Shown here in pieces: positions 48,420 to 56,509 of a stretch of 64,000 bases of DNA. The stretch is from Rhizobium sp. BG4. Lineage in GTDB: Bacteria; Pseudomonadota; Alphaproteobacteria; Rhizobiales; Rhizobiaceae. The stretch is from positions 1,426,001 through 1,490,000 of the forward strand of contig NZ_CP044125.1 of assembly GCF_016864575.1 (NCBI RefSeq), written 5' to 3'. The first letter of the stretch is position 1, and each line of letters begins with the position of its first letter. The translations under genes and the position numbers were made by a program. The notes below the pieces were generated by a model that was given only the letters and a program-made list of their open reading frames with translations, was not told where the DNA came from and searched no databases.

Positions 48420-50003
48420 ATGAAGCATGAACGCCCCGGCATCGAACTATCCGGCCAACCCCTCGGCTTTGCCGAGATGGTAAGGATCGGGTCGGGCAAG
48501 GTGGCGCTTTCAGCTTCGGCCGCGGGCATGGCGCGCGTCGAGCACGCACGCTCGATCGTCGAGGATGCGATTGCTTCTGGCGTTCCCGTCTACGGCTCGA
48601 CGACAGGTGTCGGCGCCATGAAGGATGTCGAGTGGTCGAATGACGAGCTCGAAGCCTTCAATCTCGGCCTCGTGCGCGCCCACCATTTCGGCACCGGCAC
48701 ACCCTTTTCCTGCGCCGTTGTGCGCAATGCGATGGCGATCCGCATCAACACGGCGCTGACCGGACAGGTCGGCTGCACGCCCGAGCTTATCGAAGCCTAT
48801 ATGCGGCTGCTGGATGCCGATCTTATCCCGCTGGTGCGCCGCACGGGATCGATCGGCTGCGCCGATATCGGCCTGATGGGCCAGATCGGCGCCGTGCTGA
48901 CCGGCGTCGGCGAGGCTGTCTATCGCGGCAAGCGCATGCAGGCGGCCGAGGCCTTCCAGGCCGCCGGTCTCGAACCTATCAAGATGGCGCCACGCGACAG
49001 CCTGGCATCGCTCAGCGTCAATGCCGTGAGCTTCGCGGCCGCCGGTGAGGCGACGCGCAATGCCGCCGCCTCGATCCGCGTGCTGCTGGCGACCGGTATG
49101 ATGGCCTCTGGCGCGCTCGGCGCTTCCCGCGATCCGTGGAAGGCCGTGCGTCATGTCGGAACGGCAAGGGAAGCGCTGATCGGCTCGTGGCTCTGCAATG
49201 CCTCGGAAGCCTGGAACTGGCCGGTTGCCACGCATGTTCAGGATCCGCTCAGCCTGCGCATGGTTGCCCAGGTCTTCGGCGCCGTGATCGAGAACCTGCT
49301 GTCAACGGGCCACAAGATCCTCGCCGCCACCGGCCGCTCGGATGACAACCCTGTCGTCGTTGAGGGCCGCGTCATGACCTCTGGTGGTTCTCTGCCGCTC
49401 GACGTGACGATCCTGCTGGAATCCGCCGCACTCTGCATGGCGCATGCGGCGCGCAATGCCTTCAATCGTTGCGTCATTCTCGGCAACGGCCAGCGCCGCG
49501 ATCTGCCGGTCAATCTCGTGCCGCCCGGCCGCATCGCAACCGGTTTCGGCCCGATCATCAAGCTTGCCGGCGAAATCTTCTCGCGCGTGCTGTCGATGTC
49601 GAACCCCGTTTCGGCGCAGTCGCTGGTGGTCGCCGCTGGACTCGAGGACGAGGCGGCCTTCCTGCCGCTGGTCATCGAGCGTTTCGAGCGCCAGATGCGG
49701 GCGCTCAGGCGCCTTGCCGCTCTGGAAGCCCTGCTCTCGGCGCAGGCAATCGATATTCTCGGCGACGAGCCGCAGGGCGTTGCAAAGATGATCTACGATC
49801 TCGTGCGCAGCCACGCCGCCTTCTACACTATCGACCGGCCGCTTTCGGCTGAAGTCGAGGCGATCGAGGAAGAGCTCGGCTCGGACGCCTTCATCTCGAA
49901 GCTGATCGGCGAAGTGCCGATCGCATCCTTCGACGATTTCTTCGCCCTCGGCTCGCTGGAGCGTATCGAGGAACGGCTCGCAAGCGAACCGATGGTTCTC
50001 TGA
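48420..50003 (+). CDS. Histidine ammonia-lyase-like protein lacking the MIO triad
   Basis: This 527-residue protein has the aromatic amino acid lyase fold. PVYGSTTGVGAMKDV keeps the catalytic Tyr loop, VRAHHFGTG keeps the His, and VQDPLSLRMVAQ keeps the Gln and Arg of QDPxSLR. Two active-site features are changed. The Ala-Ser-Gly that cyclises into the MIO electrophile is Cys-Ala-Asp here (GSIGCADIGLMGQIG against GSVGASGDLAPL), and NQEDH is replaced by NPVSA. Enzymes of this fold that expel trimethylamine, such as ergothionase, are reported to use acid-base chemistry without MIO, so loss of MIO fits a betaine lyase acting on ergothioneine or a relative. Start: ATG with AAGGAG 8 nt upstream. 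First gene of a five-gene operon. Confidence 0.85.
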   Translation: MKHERPGIELSGQPLGFAEMVRIGSGKVALSASAAGMARVEHARSIVEDAIASGVPVYGSTTGVGAMKDVEWSNDELEAFNLGLVRAHHFGTGTPFSCAVVRNAMAIRINTALTGQVGCTPELIEAYMRLLDADLIPLVRRTGSIGCADIGLMGQIGAVLTGVGEAVYRGKRMQAAEAFQAAGLEPIKMAPRDSLASLSVNAVSFAAAGEATRNAAASIRVLLATGMMASGALGASRDPWKAVRHVGTAREALIGSWLCNASEAWNWPVATHVQDPLSLRMVAQVFGAVIENLLSTGHKILAATGRSDDNPVVVEGRVMTSGGSLPLDVTILLESAALCMAHAARNAFNRCVILGNGQRRDLPVNLVPPGRIATGFGPIIKLAGEIFSRVLSMSNPVSAQSLVVAAGLEDEAAFLPLVIERFERQMRALRRLAALEALLSAQAIDILGDEPQGVAKMIYDLVRSHAAFYTIDRPLSAEVEAIEEELGSDAFISKLIGEVPIASFDDFFALGSLERIEERLASEPMVL

Positions 50004-50028
50004 CAACAACAGCATCTGGAGGCGCCGC

Positions 50029-51411
50029 ATGGCTGATTTCGATCTCGTTCTGCAGGGGACTGTCGTCCTGCCCGAGCGCATTCTGGAACAGGGCTATGTC
50101 GCCGTGCGCGACGGCAAGATCGCCGAAGTCGGTGTCGGCGTGCCGCCCGCGGCCAAAGAGCGCCACCTGCTTGGCAAGGCGCTGATCCTGCCCGGCGCGA
50201 TCGACGCCCAGACGCATTCGCTCTCACAGAAGGACCAGGAAGATTTCCTCTGGTCGACCCGTTCGGCGGCGGCCGGCGGTGTCACGACGATCGTCGACAT
50301 GCCCTATGACGAAGGCAATCTCGTTTGCTCCGCCGCGGCGGTAAAGAAGAAGGTGGATCACGCGAGCCCGCAGGCCCGCGTCGATTTCGCGCTCTACGGC
50401 ACTGTTGATCCCGAGGAAGGCGCCGCCCGTATCCGCGAGATGGTGGATGCCGGTGTTGCCGCCTTCAAATTCTCGACCTTCGGCACGGATGCCAAGCGCT
50501 TCCCGCGTATTCCCCCGGCCCTGCTCGACGAATGCTTCGCCGCGATCGCGCCGACCGGCCTGACGGCTGGCGTGCACAACGAGGATGACGAGGCGGTCCG
50601 GACCTATATGGAGAAGGTCAAGGCGAGCGGCATTACCGACTGGCGCGCCCATGGCCTGTCGCGCCCGCCGATCACCGAGCTGCTTGCCATGCACACGATC
50701 TTCGAGACCGGCGCCAATACCGGCTGCCCCTCGCATGTCGTGCACTGCTCGCTCGGCCGCGGCTATGACATCGCGCATGCCTACCGCCGCGATGGCTTCG
50801 AGGCGACCGTCGAATGCTGCATCCACTATCTGACACTGGACGAGGAAAACGACGTCAAGCGCCTGGGCGGCAAGGCCAAGATCAATCCGCCGATCCGTCC
50901 GCGCGCCGAAGTCGAGACGCTGTGGCGGAAGGTCGCCGAAGGCAATGTCTGGCTGGTCTCGACCGATCACGTCAGCTGGTCGGAGAACCGCAAGACCAAT
51001 CCCGATATGCTCGCCAACTCCTCCGGCGTGCCCGGCCTGGAAGCCATGGTCCCGCTGTTCGTGAAAGGCGCGCTGGAGCGCGGCGTTTCGCTGACCTGGG
51101 CCGCCAAGCTGATGGCCGAGAACCCCGCGAAGCATTTCCGCCTCAACCATATCAAGGGCGCGCTGACACCCGGTAAGGATGCCGATATCGTCGTGCTGGA
51201 ACCGCGCGAGATGGTCTATGATGCGGCCGCGAGCGGCAACAACATCGTCGGCTGGAGCCCCTATAACGGCATTCGCTTGCCCTGGACCGTTTCTGCGGCC
51301 TATCTGCGCGGCGAGAAGATAACCGATGGCGCCAAGGTGCTTTCCGAGCCCGGCAACGGCAAGTTCGTCCGGCCCCTGCCCCGTCATGTCATTGCTGGAG
51401 AAGCCGCATGA
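50029..51411 (+). CDS. Hydantoinase/dihydropyrimidinase-like amidohydrolase
   Basis: A 460-residue cyclic amidohydrolase of the hydantoinase/allantoinase group. The metal-bridging Lys (VAAFKFSTFG), the His of AGVHNEDD, the His of SHVVHCSLG and the catalytic Asp of VSTDHVSW are present. The first motif, normally DxHxH, is DAQTH, so one His ligand is Gln. In the operon it would open a hydantoin ring, most simply hydantoin-5-propionate to N-carbamoylglutamate. It follows the lyase-like gene by 25 nt with a GGAGG site and overlaps the carbamoylase (ATGA). Dihydropyrimidinase activity is an alternative but less consistent with the neighbours. Confidence 0.85.
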   Translation: MADFDLVLQGTVVLPERILEQGYVAVRDGKIAEVGVGVPPAAKERHLLGKALILPGAIDAQTHSLSQKDQEDFLWSTRSAAAGGVTTIVDMPYDEGNLVCSAAAVKKKVDHASPQARVDFALYGTVDPEEGAARIREMVDAGVAAFKFSTFGTDAKRFPRIPPALLDECFAAIAPTGLTAGVHNEDDEAVRTYMEKVKASGITDWRAHGLSRPPITELLAMHTIFETGANTGCPSHVVHCSLGRGYDIAHAYRRDGFEATVECCIHYLTLDEENDVKRLGGKAKINPPIRPRAEVETLWRKVAEGNVWLVSTDHVSWSENRKTNPDMLANSSGVPGLEAMVPLFVKGALERGVSLTWAAKLMAENPAKHFRLNHIKGALTPGKDADIVVLEPREMVYDAAASGNNIVGWSPYNGIRLPWTVSAAYLRGEKITDGAKVLSEPGNGKFVRPLPRHVIAGEAA

Positions 51412-52670
51412 GCCGCAACCTGCCTGTCAACGCCGGACGTATCGCCGAAGATATCGATGCGCTGGCAAAGATCACCGAGCCCGATCATCCCTGGACGCGC
51501 CGCGCCTTCTCGCCGCTCTTTCTGGAGGGACGCGCCTATATCGAGGCGCGGATGAAGGCCGCCGGGCTTGAGACGCGGATGGACGCCGCCGGCAACCTGA
51601 TCGGCCGCCGTGCGGGCGCAAAGCCCGGCCTCGGCACGATCATGGTCGGCTCGCATTCCGATACCGTGCCTGACGGCGGCCGCTTCGACGGCATCGCCGG
51701 CACGATCACGGCGCTCGAAGTGGCCCGCTCGCTGAAGGACCAGGACATCCAGCTCGATCATGATCTCGAGATCATTGACTTCCTGGCAGAGGAAGTTAGC
51801 ATCTTCGGCGTTTCCTGCATCGGCAGCCGCGGCATGACCGGCCAGATCCCCGAAGCATGGCTTTCGCGCACCAACGGCGACCGCACGCTTGCCGACGGCA
51901 TCACCGAAGTCGGCGGCAATCCCTCGACGTTGCTCTCCCAGAGCCGTCCTGATCTGAAAGGCTTTCTCGAACTTCACATCGAGCAGGGGCCGATCCTCGA
52001 GAACGAGAAGAAGGATGTCGGCATCGTCACCGCGATTGCCGGGATCACCCGCATCGAAATCACCGTCGAGGGCCGCGCCGACCACGCCGGAACGACGCCG
52101 ATGGATGGCCGCGCCGATGCGCTGGTGGCCGCCTCGCAGCTGGTGCTCGACATTCGCGAAGCCGCGGCCCAGCGGGCCAAGACACCGGGCCATTTTGCCG
52201 CGACCGTCGGTGAATTCCGTATCGAGCCGAATGCCGCCAATGTCGTTCCGTCGAAGGTCGTGCTGCTGATCGACGGCCGCGCCGAAATCCGCGGCGACAT
52301 GGAAGCCTTCTGCGAATGGCTGGATGCCCATGTCATCAAGCTGGCGATCGCCCAGGGCGTGACGATCAAGTCGCCGAACCGCGTTTCCGACAATTATCCG
52401 ACGCCCGGCGATCCGCGTCTCCTGAAGATCCTGGAGCAGGCCTGCGACACCGTCGGCGCCAAGCATCGCCGCATGGCCTCGGGCGCCGGCCACGATACCG
52501 CCTGGGTCGCCAAAGTGGCACCTGCGGCGATGATCTTCGTGCCCTGCAAGGAAGGCCGCAGCCACTGCGCCGACGAATGGGCCGAGAATGACGACATCGC
52601 GCTTGGCGCCGCCGTGCTGTTCGAGGCGGTGCGCGACATGGACAAGAGCTTGAATGAGGAGAAGGCCTGA
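51408..52670 (+). CDS. M20-family N-carbamoyl-amino-acid hydrolase (HyuC/AllC type)
   Basis: A 420-residue zinc amidohydrolase. Signatures are VGSHSDTVPDGGRFDG (His and Asp metal ligands), the FLAEEVSIFGVSCIGS segment with the catalytic and metal-binding Glu pair, HIEQGPILEN, GRADHAGTTPMDGRADAL and, at the C-terminus, SGAGHDTAWVAKVAP followed by RSHCADEWAENDDI. The family hydrolyses N-carbamoyl-L-amino acids, beta-ureidopropionate or allantoate. Placed after a hydantoinase, it would convert N-carbamoyl-L-glutamate to glutamate, CO2 and ammonia. It overlaps both neighbours. Confidence 0.88.
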   Translation: MSRNLPVNAGRIAEDIDALAKITEPDHPWTRRAFSPLFLEGRAYIEARMKAAGLETRMDAAGNLIGRRAGAKPGLGTIMVGSHSDTVPDGGRFDGIAGTITALEVARSLKDQDIQLDHDLEIIDFLAEEVSIFGVSCIGSRGMTGQIPEAWLSRTNGDRTLADGITEVGGNPSTLLSQSRPDLKGFLELHIEQGPILENEKKDVGIVTAIAGITRIEITVEGRADHAGTTPMDGRADALVAASQLVLDIREAAAQRAKTPGHFAATVGEFRIEPNAANVVPSKVVLLIDGRAEIRGDMEAFCEWLDAHVIKLAIAQGVTIKSPNRVSDNYPTPGDPRLLKILEQACDTVGAKHRRMASGAGHDTAWVAKVAPAAMIFVPCKEGRSHCADEWAENDDIALGAAVLFEAVRDMDKSLNEEKA

Positions 52671-53767
52671 TGGGACGCATACTCGTTGAGAAAGACGTCG
52701 AGGCTGCCGTCAAGGGCGGGTCCGTCTATGCGGCAGGCGGTGGCGGCTGGGCCGACCACGGCCGGATGCTTGGCTATGCGGCCGTCAATGTCGGCAAGCC
52801 GGAACTGGTCTCGATCGACGAATTGAAGGACGACGACTGGATCGCGACCGCTGCGGCGATCGGCGCGCCGGCCTCGACCACGCCCTGGGAAATGCAGGGG
52901 ATCGATTACGTCAAGGCCGTGCAGCTTCTGCAGGACGAGCTTGGCGAGAAGCTTTCCGGCCTGATCATCGGCCAGAACGGCAAGTCCTCGACCCTGAACG
53001 GCTGGCTGCCCTCCGCCATTCTCGGCACCAAGGTCGTGGATGCAGTCGGCGATATCCGCGCGCATCCAACCGGCGACATGGGCTCGATCGGCATGGCGGG
53101 ATCGCCGGAGCAGATGATCCAGACGGCAGTCGGCGGCAACCGCGCCGAAAACCGCTATATCGAGCTCGTCGTGAAGGGTGCGACGGCGAAGATTTCGCCG
53201 ATCCTGCGGGCTGCGTCGGATCAGTCCGGCGGCTTCATTGCAAGCTGCCGCAATCCGCTGCGGGCTTCCTATGTGCGCAAGAATGCGGCGCTCGGCGGCA
53301 TCTCGATGGCCCTGGCGCTCGGCGAGGCGATCATCGCGGCCGAGAAGAAGGGCGGCTCCGCTGTCATCGACGCGATCTGCAAGACAACCGGCGGCCATAT
53401 CCTGACCGAGGGCATCATCACCAAAAAGGATGTCGTCTACACGAAGGAAGCCTTCGATATCGGCACCGTCTCCGTCGGCGCCGGCGACAATGCGGTGACG
53501 CTGCATGTGATGAACGAATACATGGCGGTGGACGATGCCGACGGCAAGCGCGTCGCGACCTTCCCGTCGGTCATCACCACGCTGTCGCCCGAGGGAGAAC
53601 CGCTCTCCGTCGGCCAGCTGCAGACGGGCATGCATATCTTCATCCTGCATGTGCCGATGGATATCATTCCGCTCTCGGCAAGCGTTCTCGACCCGACCGT
53701 CTACCCACCGGTGGAAAAGGCCATGGGCATCGAGATCGCCCGGTATGCGCTGGGGGCGCGGGCTTGA
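52670..53767 (+). CDS. DUF917 / S-methyl-thiohydantoin desulfurase family protein
   Basis: A 365-residue protein of the former DUF917 family (GGSVYAAGGGGWADHGRMLG near the start, then PEQMIQTAVGGNRAENRY and ISMALALGEAIIAAEKKGG). Pfam now names these domains S-methyl thiohydantoin desulfurase after enzymes of ergothioneine-type degradation; other members have been tied to hydantoinases. Here the operon partners make the desulfurase reading attractive: methanethiol would be lost from an S-methyl-thiohydantoin to give hydantoin-5-propionate. The start shares a base with the M20 stop (TGATG). Family assignment is firm, the reaction inferred. Confidence 0.8.
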   Translation: MGRILVEKDVEAAVKGGSVYAAGGGGWADHGRMLGYAAVNVGKPELVSIDELKDDDWIATAAAIGAPASTTPWEMQGIDYVKAVQLLQDELGEKLSGLIIGQNGKSSTLNGWLPSAILGTKVVDAVGDIRAHPTGDMGSIGMAGSPEQMIQTAVGGNRAENRYIELVVKGATAKISPILRAASDQSGGFIASCRNPLRASYVRKNAALGGISMALALGEAIIAAEKKGGSAVIDAICKTTGGHILTEGIITKKDVVYTKEAFDIGTVSVGAGDNAVTLHVMNEYMAVDDADGKRVATFPSVITTLSPEGEPLSVGQLQTGMHIFILHVPMDIIPLSASVLDPTVYPPVEKAMGIEIARYALGARA

Positions 53768-53778
53768 GCTGAGCATCC

Positions 53779-53922
53779 CTTCTCCCCAGCGGGGAGAAGA
53801 TGTCCGTCAGGACAGATGAGGGGGCGAGCGCCGGAAGCGCGAGCGGCCGAGCGAAAGTGAGGCCGAGGACTTGGCCCTCTCATCCGACCCCTTCGGGGCC
53901 ACCTTCTCCCCGCGGGGAAGGG
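53779..53922. repeat. RIME-like palindromic intergenic element inside the operon
   Basis: The element begins with CTTCTCCCC-AGC-GGGGAGAAG (53779-53799) and ends with CCTTCTCCCC-GC-GGGGAAGG (53902-53921); GATGAGGG and CCCTCTCATC lie between them as inverted arms. This is the structure of the Rhizobium-specific intergenic mosaic elements found in many copies in these genomes. It fills the only sizeable gap in the operon. Confidence 0.75.
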
Positions 53923-53951
53923 AAAGTCGAAATCAAACGAGGAACACCGAG

Positions 53952-55613
53952 ATGCCGAAGCCGAACCCACGCCATCCGAAATTTCCGATCCCGGGCGGGC
54001 CGGAGCTGCGCGCCAAGGGCTGGCGGCAGGAGGCGCTGCTGCGGCTTCTCGAAAACGTGCTCTCGGTCGGTGAGGATCCCGACAATCTCATCGTCTATGC
54101 CGCGCTCGGCAAGGCGGCGCGCAACTGGGCGGCCCACAAGGGCATCGTCAAGGCACTGACCGAGATGGACGAGGACCAGACGCTGCTGATCCAATCCGGC
54201 AAGCCGATCGGTCTCGTCAAGACCCATGCCAAGGCGCCGTTGGTCATCATGGCGAACTGCAATATCGTCGGGCAATGGGCGAAGGCTGAGGTGTTCTACG
54301 AGCTGCAGCGCAAGGGCCTGATCTGCTGGGGCGGCCTGACGGCCGGCGCCTGGCAGTATATCGGCAGCCAGGGCGTCATCCAGGGCACCTATGAGATCTT
54401 CATGCGGATTGCCGAGCGGCGCTTCGGCGGCGACCTTTCCGGCCGCTTCGTGCTGACGGCTGGCCTCGGCGGTATGGGCGGCGCACAGCCGCTCGCCGGC
54501 CGCATGGCAGGCGCTGCGATCCTCTGCGTCGATATCGATGCCGAGCGGGCAAAGAAGCGCCAGGAGATCGGCTACCTGCAGGAGATCGCACCCGACCTCG
54601 ACACGGCGCTGAAGATGATCGACGATGCCGTGAAGGAAAAGCGCGCGCTGTCCGTCGGCCTCGTCGGAAACGCAGCGGAAATCTACCCGGAGATCGCGCG
54701 CCGCGGCATCGTGCCTGATGTCGTTACCGACCAGACCTCGGCGCATGACCTCGTCTACGGCTACGTGCCCAAGGGCATGAGCATTGCCCAGGTGAAGGAA
54801 CTGCGCGACGACGGCCAGGGCCAGCTGATGGCGGCAAGCCGCGCCTCGATCGTCCAGCATGTGACGGCGATGCTCGACTTCCAGAAGAAGGGCTCCGAGG
54901 TCTTCGACAATGGCAACCTGATCCGCACGCAGGCGAAGGAAGGCGGCGTTCAGAACGCATTCGACATCCCGATCTTCACCGAAGCCTATCTGCGCCCGCT
55001 CTTTGCCCGTGCCATCGGCCCGTTCCGCTGGATGGCGCTTTCGGGCGAGGAAAGCGACATCGTCCGGATCGACGATCTGCTGCTCGAGATGTTCCCGGAC
55101 AACAAGATCATTACCAACTGGATCCGGCTGGCGCGCCAGCATGTGCCCTTCGAGGGCCTGCCGGCACGCATCGCCTGGCTCGGCCACGGCGAACGCACGG
55201 CACTGGCGCGGCGCGTCAACGAACTGGTGGCAAGCGGCGAGCTCAAGGGACCGGTCGCCTTCTCCCGCGACCACCTCGATGCCGGTGCGATGGCGCATCC
55301 CAATATCATGACCGAGCGCATGAAGGACGGTTCCGACGCTATCGCCGACTGGCCGCTGATCGATGCGATGATGCTCTGCTCCTCGATGGCCGACCTCGTC
55401 GTCGTCCATTCCGGCGGCGGCGGCTATGCGGGCTACATGACGAGCTGCGGGGTCACGGTCGTTGCCGACGGTACCGGCGATGCCGACGAGCGGCTTGATC
55501 ATGCGCTGACCAACGACACGGCACTCGGCGTCATGCGCTATGCGGATGCGGGGTACGAGGAAGCGCTGGATGAGGTCGCCAAGAAGGACGTGCCGTATAT
55601 CCGGCTTGGTTGA
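53952..55613 (+). CDS. Urocanate hydratase-like protein (putative S-methyl-thiourocanate hydratase)
   Basis: A 553-residue urocanase homologue of normal family length. It keeps MANCNIVGQWAKAEVF, GGLTAGAWQYIGSQGVIQGT, the NAD+ loop TAGLGGMGGAQPLAGRMAG, DQTSAHDLVYGYVP and ALSGEESDIVRIDD. In canonical HutU the segment GLPARICWVG carries the reactive Cys; here it reads GLPARIAWLG. The late glycine-rich segment is also changed (VVHSGGGGYAGYMTSCG). Urocanase homologues that hydrate S-methyl-thiourocanate have been described, and the DUF917, hydantoinase and carbamoylase partners support that role. Start: the ATG at 53952, with GAGGA upstream; earlier in-frame codons lie inside the repeat element. 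No hutI or hutG is present. Confidence 0.85.
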   Translation: MPKPNPRHPKFPIPGGPELRAKGWRQEALLRLLENVLSVGEDPDNLIVYAALGKAARNWAAHKGIVKALTEMDEDQTLLIQSGKPIGLVKTHAKAPLVIMANCNIVGQWAKAEVFYELQRKGLICWGGLTAGAWQYIGSQGVIQGTYEIFMRIAERRFGGDLSGRFVLTAGLGGMGGAQPLAGRMAGAAILCVDIDAERAKKRQEIGYLQEIAPDLDTALKMIDDAVKEKRALSVGLVGNAAEIYPEIARRGIVPDVVTDQTSAHDLVYGYVPKGMSIAQVKELRDDGQGQLMAASRASIVQHVTAMLDFQKKGSEVFDNGNLIRTQAKEGGVQNAFDIPIFTEAYLRPLFARAIGPFRWMALSGEESDIVRIDDLLLEMFPDNKIITNWIRLARQHVPFEGLPARIAWLGHGERTALARRVNELVASGELKGPVAFSRDHLDAGAMAHPNIMTERMKDGSDAIADWPLIDAMMLCSSMADLVVVHSGGGGYAGYMTSCGVTVVADGTGDADERLDHALTNDTALGVMRYADAGYEEALDEVAKKDVPYIRLG

Positions 55614-55628
55614 CCTCCTGATGCGGCA

Positions 55629-56030
55629 TCAGAGATGCCGCGTCTCCTCCGGCGGCGCATCATAGCGCTCATGCAGCCCATCGACATAGGCGACGGGGGC
55701 GTTGACGAGCTCATCAGCCGTGGCGTCATCGAGGCAATTGACGGCGACGGCGAAGAAGGTGCCGAGGGCTTCGTTTTCGCCCCAGGCATAGGAGCTGACG
55801 CCGCAATTCCTGCAGAAGAGATGATGCAGCTTACGAGTCGCGAACTGATATTCGCCGAGCGCTTCCCTGCCTGCGACCAAGCGGAAGTCTTCGGGCGATG
55901 CCACCGCGAGCCAACTGCGCTTCTTCCTGCAGACGGAGCAGTTGCAGCGAAACGTGCCCGCCTGGAGGTCGAGCTGGGTTTCGTAGCTGACTTCGCCGCA
56001 GTGGCAGCTGCCATGATAGGTCTTCTTCAT
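55629..56030 (-). CDS. GFA (glutathione-dependent formaldehyde-activating-like) family protein
   Basis: A 133-residue CENP-V/GFA-fold zinc protein. Cysteine motifs are GSCHCGEVSYETQ, FRCNCSVCRKKRSW and HLFCRNCGVSSYAW, which hold two zinc sites. Members were named after Gfa, which speeds S-hydroxymethylglutathione formation, but most lack a proven substrate. It overlaps the SRPBCC gene by 4 nt and ends 15 nt from the urocanase-like gene (convergent). Confidence 0.88.
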   Translation of the reverse strand: MKKTYHGSCHCGEVSYETQLDLQAGTFRCNCSVCRKKRSWLAVASPEDFRLVAGREALGEYQFATRKLHHLFCRNCGVSSYAWGENEALGTFFAVAVNCLDDATADELVNAPVAYVDGLHERYDAPPEETRHL

Positions 56031-56509
56031 GATGCTCTCCTCCCTGCTTGCTCCTCAGCATAGGCCGCCACCTTATCGAGCGCTTCCGCCCAGCCGCTGC
56101 TCTGAAGCTTGAATTCCGTGTCGCTTGGCAGTTGATGTTTGCGGAAGGTGAGCTTCGTCCTGCCGCCCTTATCTTCCAACTCCACAATCGCCTGCATCTC
56201 GTGTTCCGGCTGACCGGCCGAATTCTCCCAGGCGAAAGTGAAGACCAGCCGCTCGGGCGGGGTGATCTCGATGTAGCGGCCGCGGCTCCAATATTCCTTG
56301 CCGTCGGGCGCGAGGATGCAGTGACGCCAGGCACCGCCTTCGCGTAGATCGACGGAGACGGATGGCGCCGAGCAATTGTTCGGACCCCACCATTTCAGCA
56401 GATGCTTCGGCTCCGTCCAGAGACGGAAGACGAGTTCGCGCGGGGCATCGATCTCGCGCACCAGCACGATTTCGCGGCTGCGCACAGCCGGGCTGACATC
56501 ACTTCCCAT
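56027..56509 (-). CDS. AHSA1/SRPBCC-domain protein
   Basis: A 160-residue protein with the START/Bet v 1-like hydrophobic pocket: VLVREIDAPRELVFRLWTEP, LLKWWGPNNCSAPSVSVDLR, ERLVFTFAWENSAGQ and the C-terminal SGWAEALDKVAAYAE. It is typical of the AHSA1 group, often paired with ArsR regulators. It overlaps ArsR upstream by 11 nt and the GFA gene downstream by 4 nt, so the three form one unit. The ligand is unknown. Confidence 0.88.
   Translation of the reverse strand: MGSDVSPAVRSREIVLVREIDAPRELVFRLWTEPKHLLKWWGPNNCSAPSVSVDLREGGAWRHCILAPDGKEYWSRGRYIEITPPERLVFTFAWENSAGQPEHEMQAIVELEDKGGRTKLTFRKHQLPSDTEFKLQSSGWAEALDKVAAYAEEQAGRRAS

Noticed and set aside
53880..55502. A 540-codon frame opposite the urocanase-like gene
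   Set aside because: The plus strand matches urocanase throughout; the minus frame has no recognisable domain.
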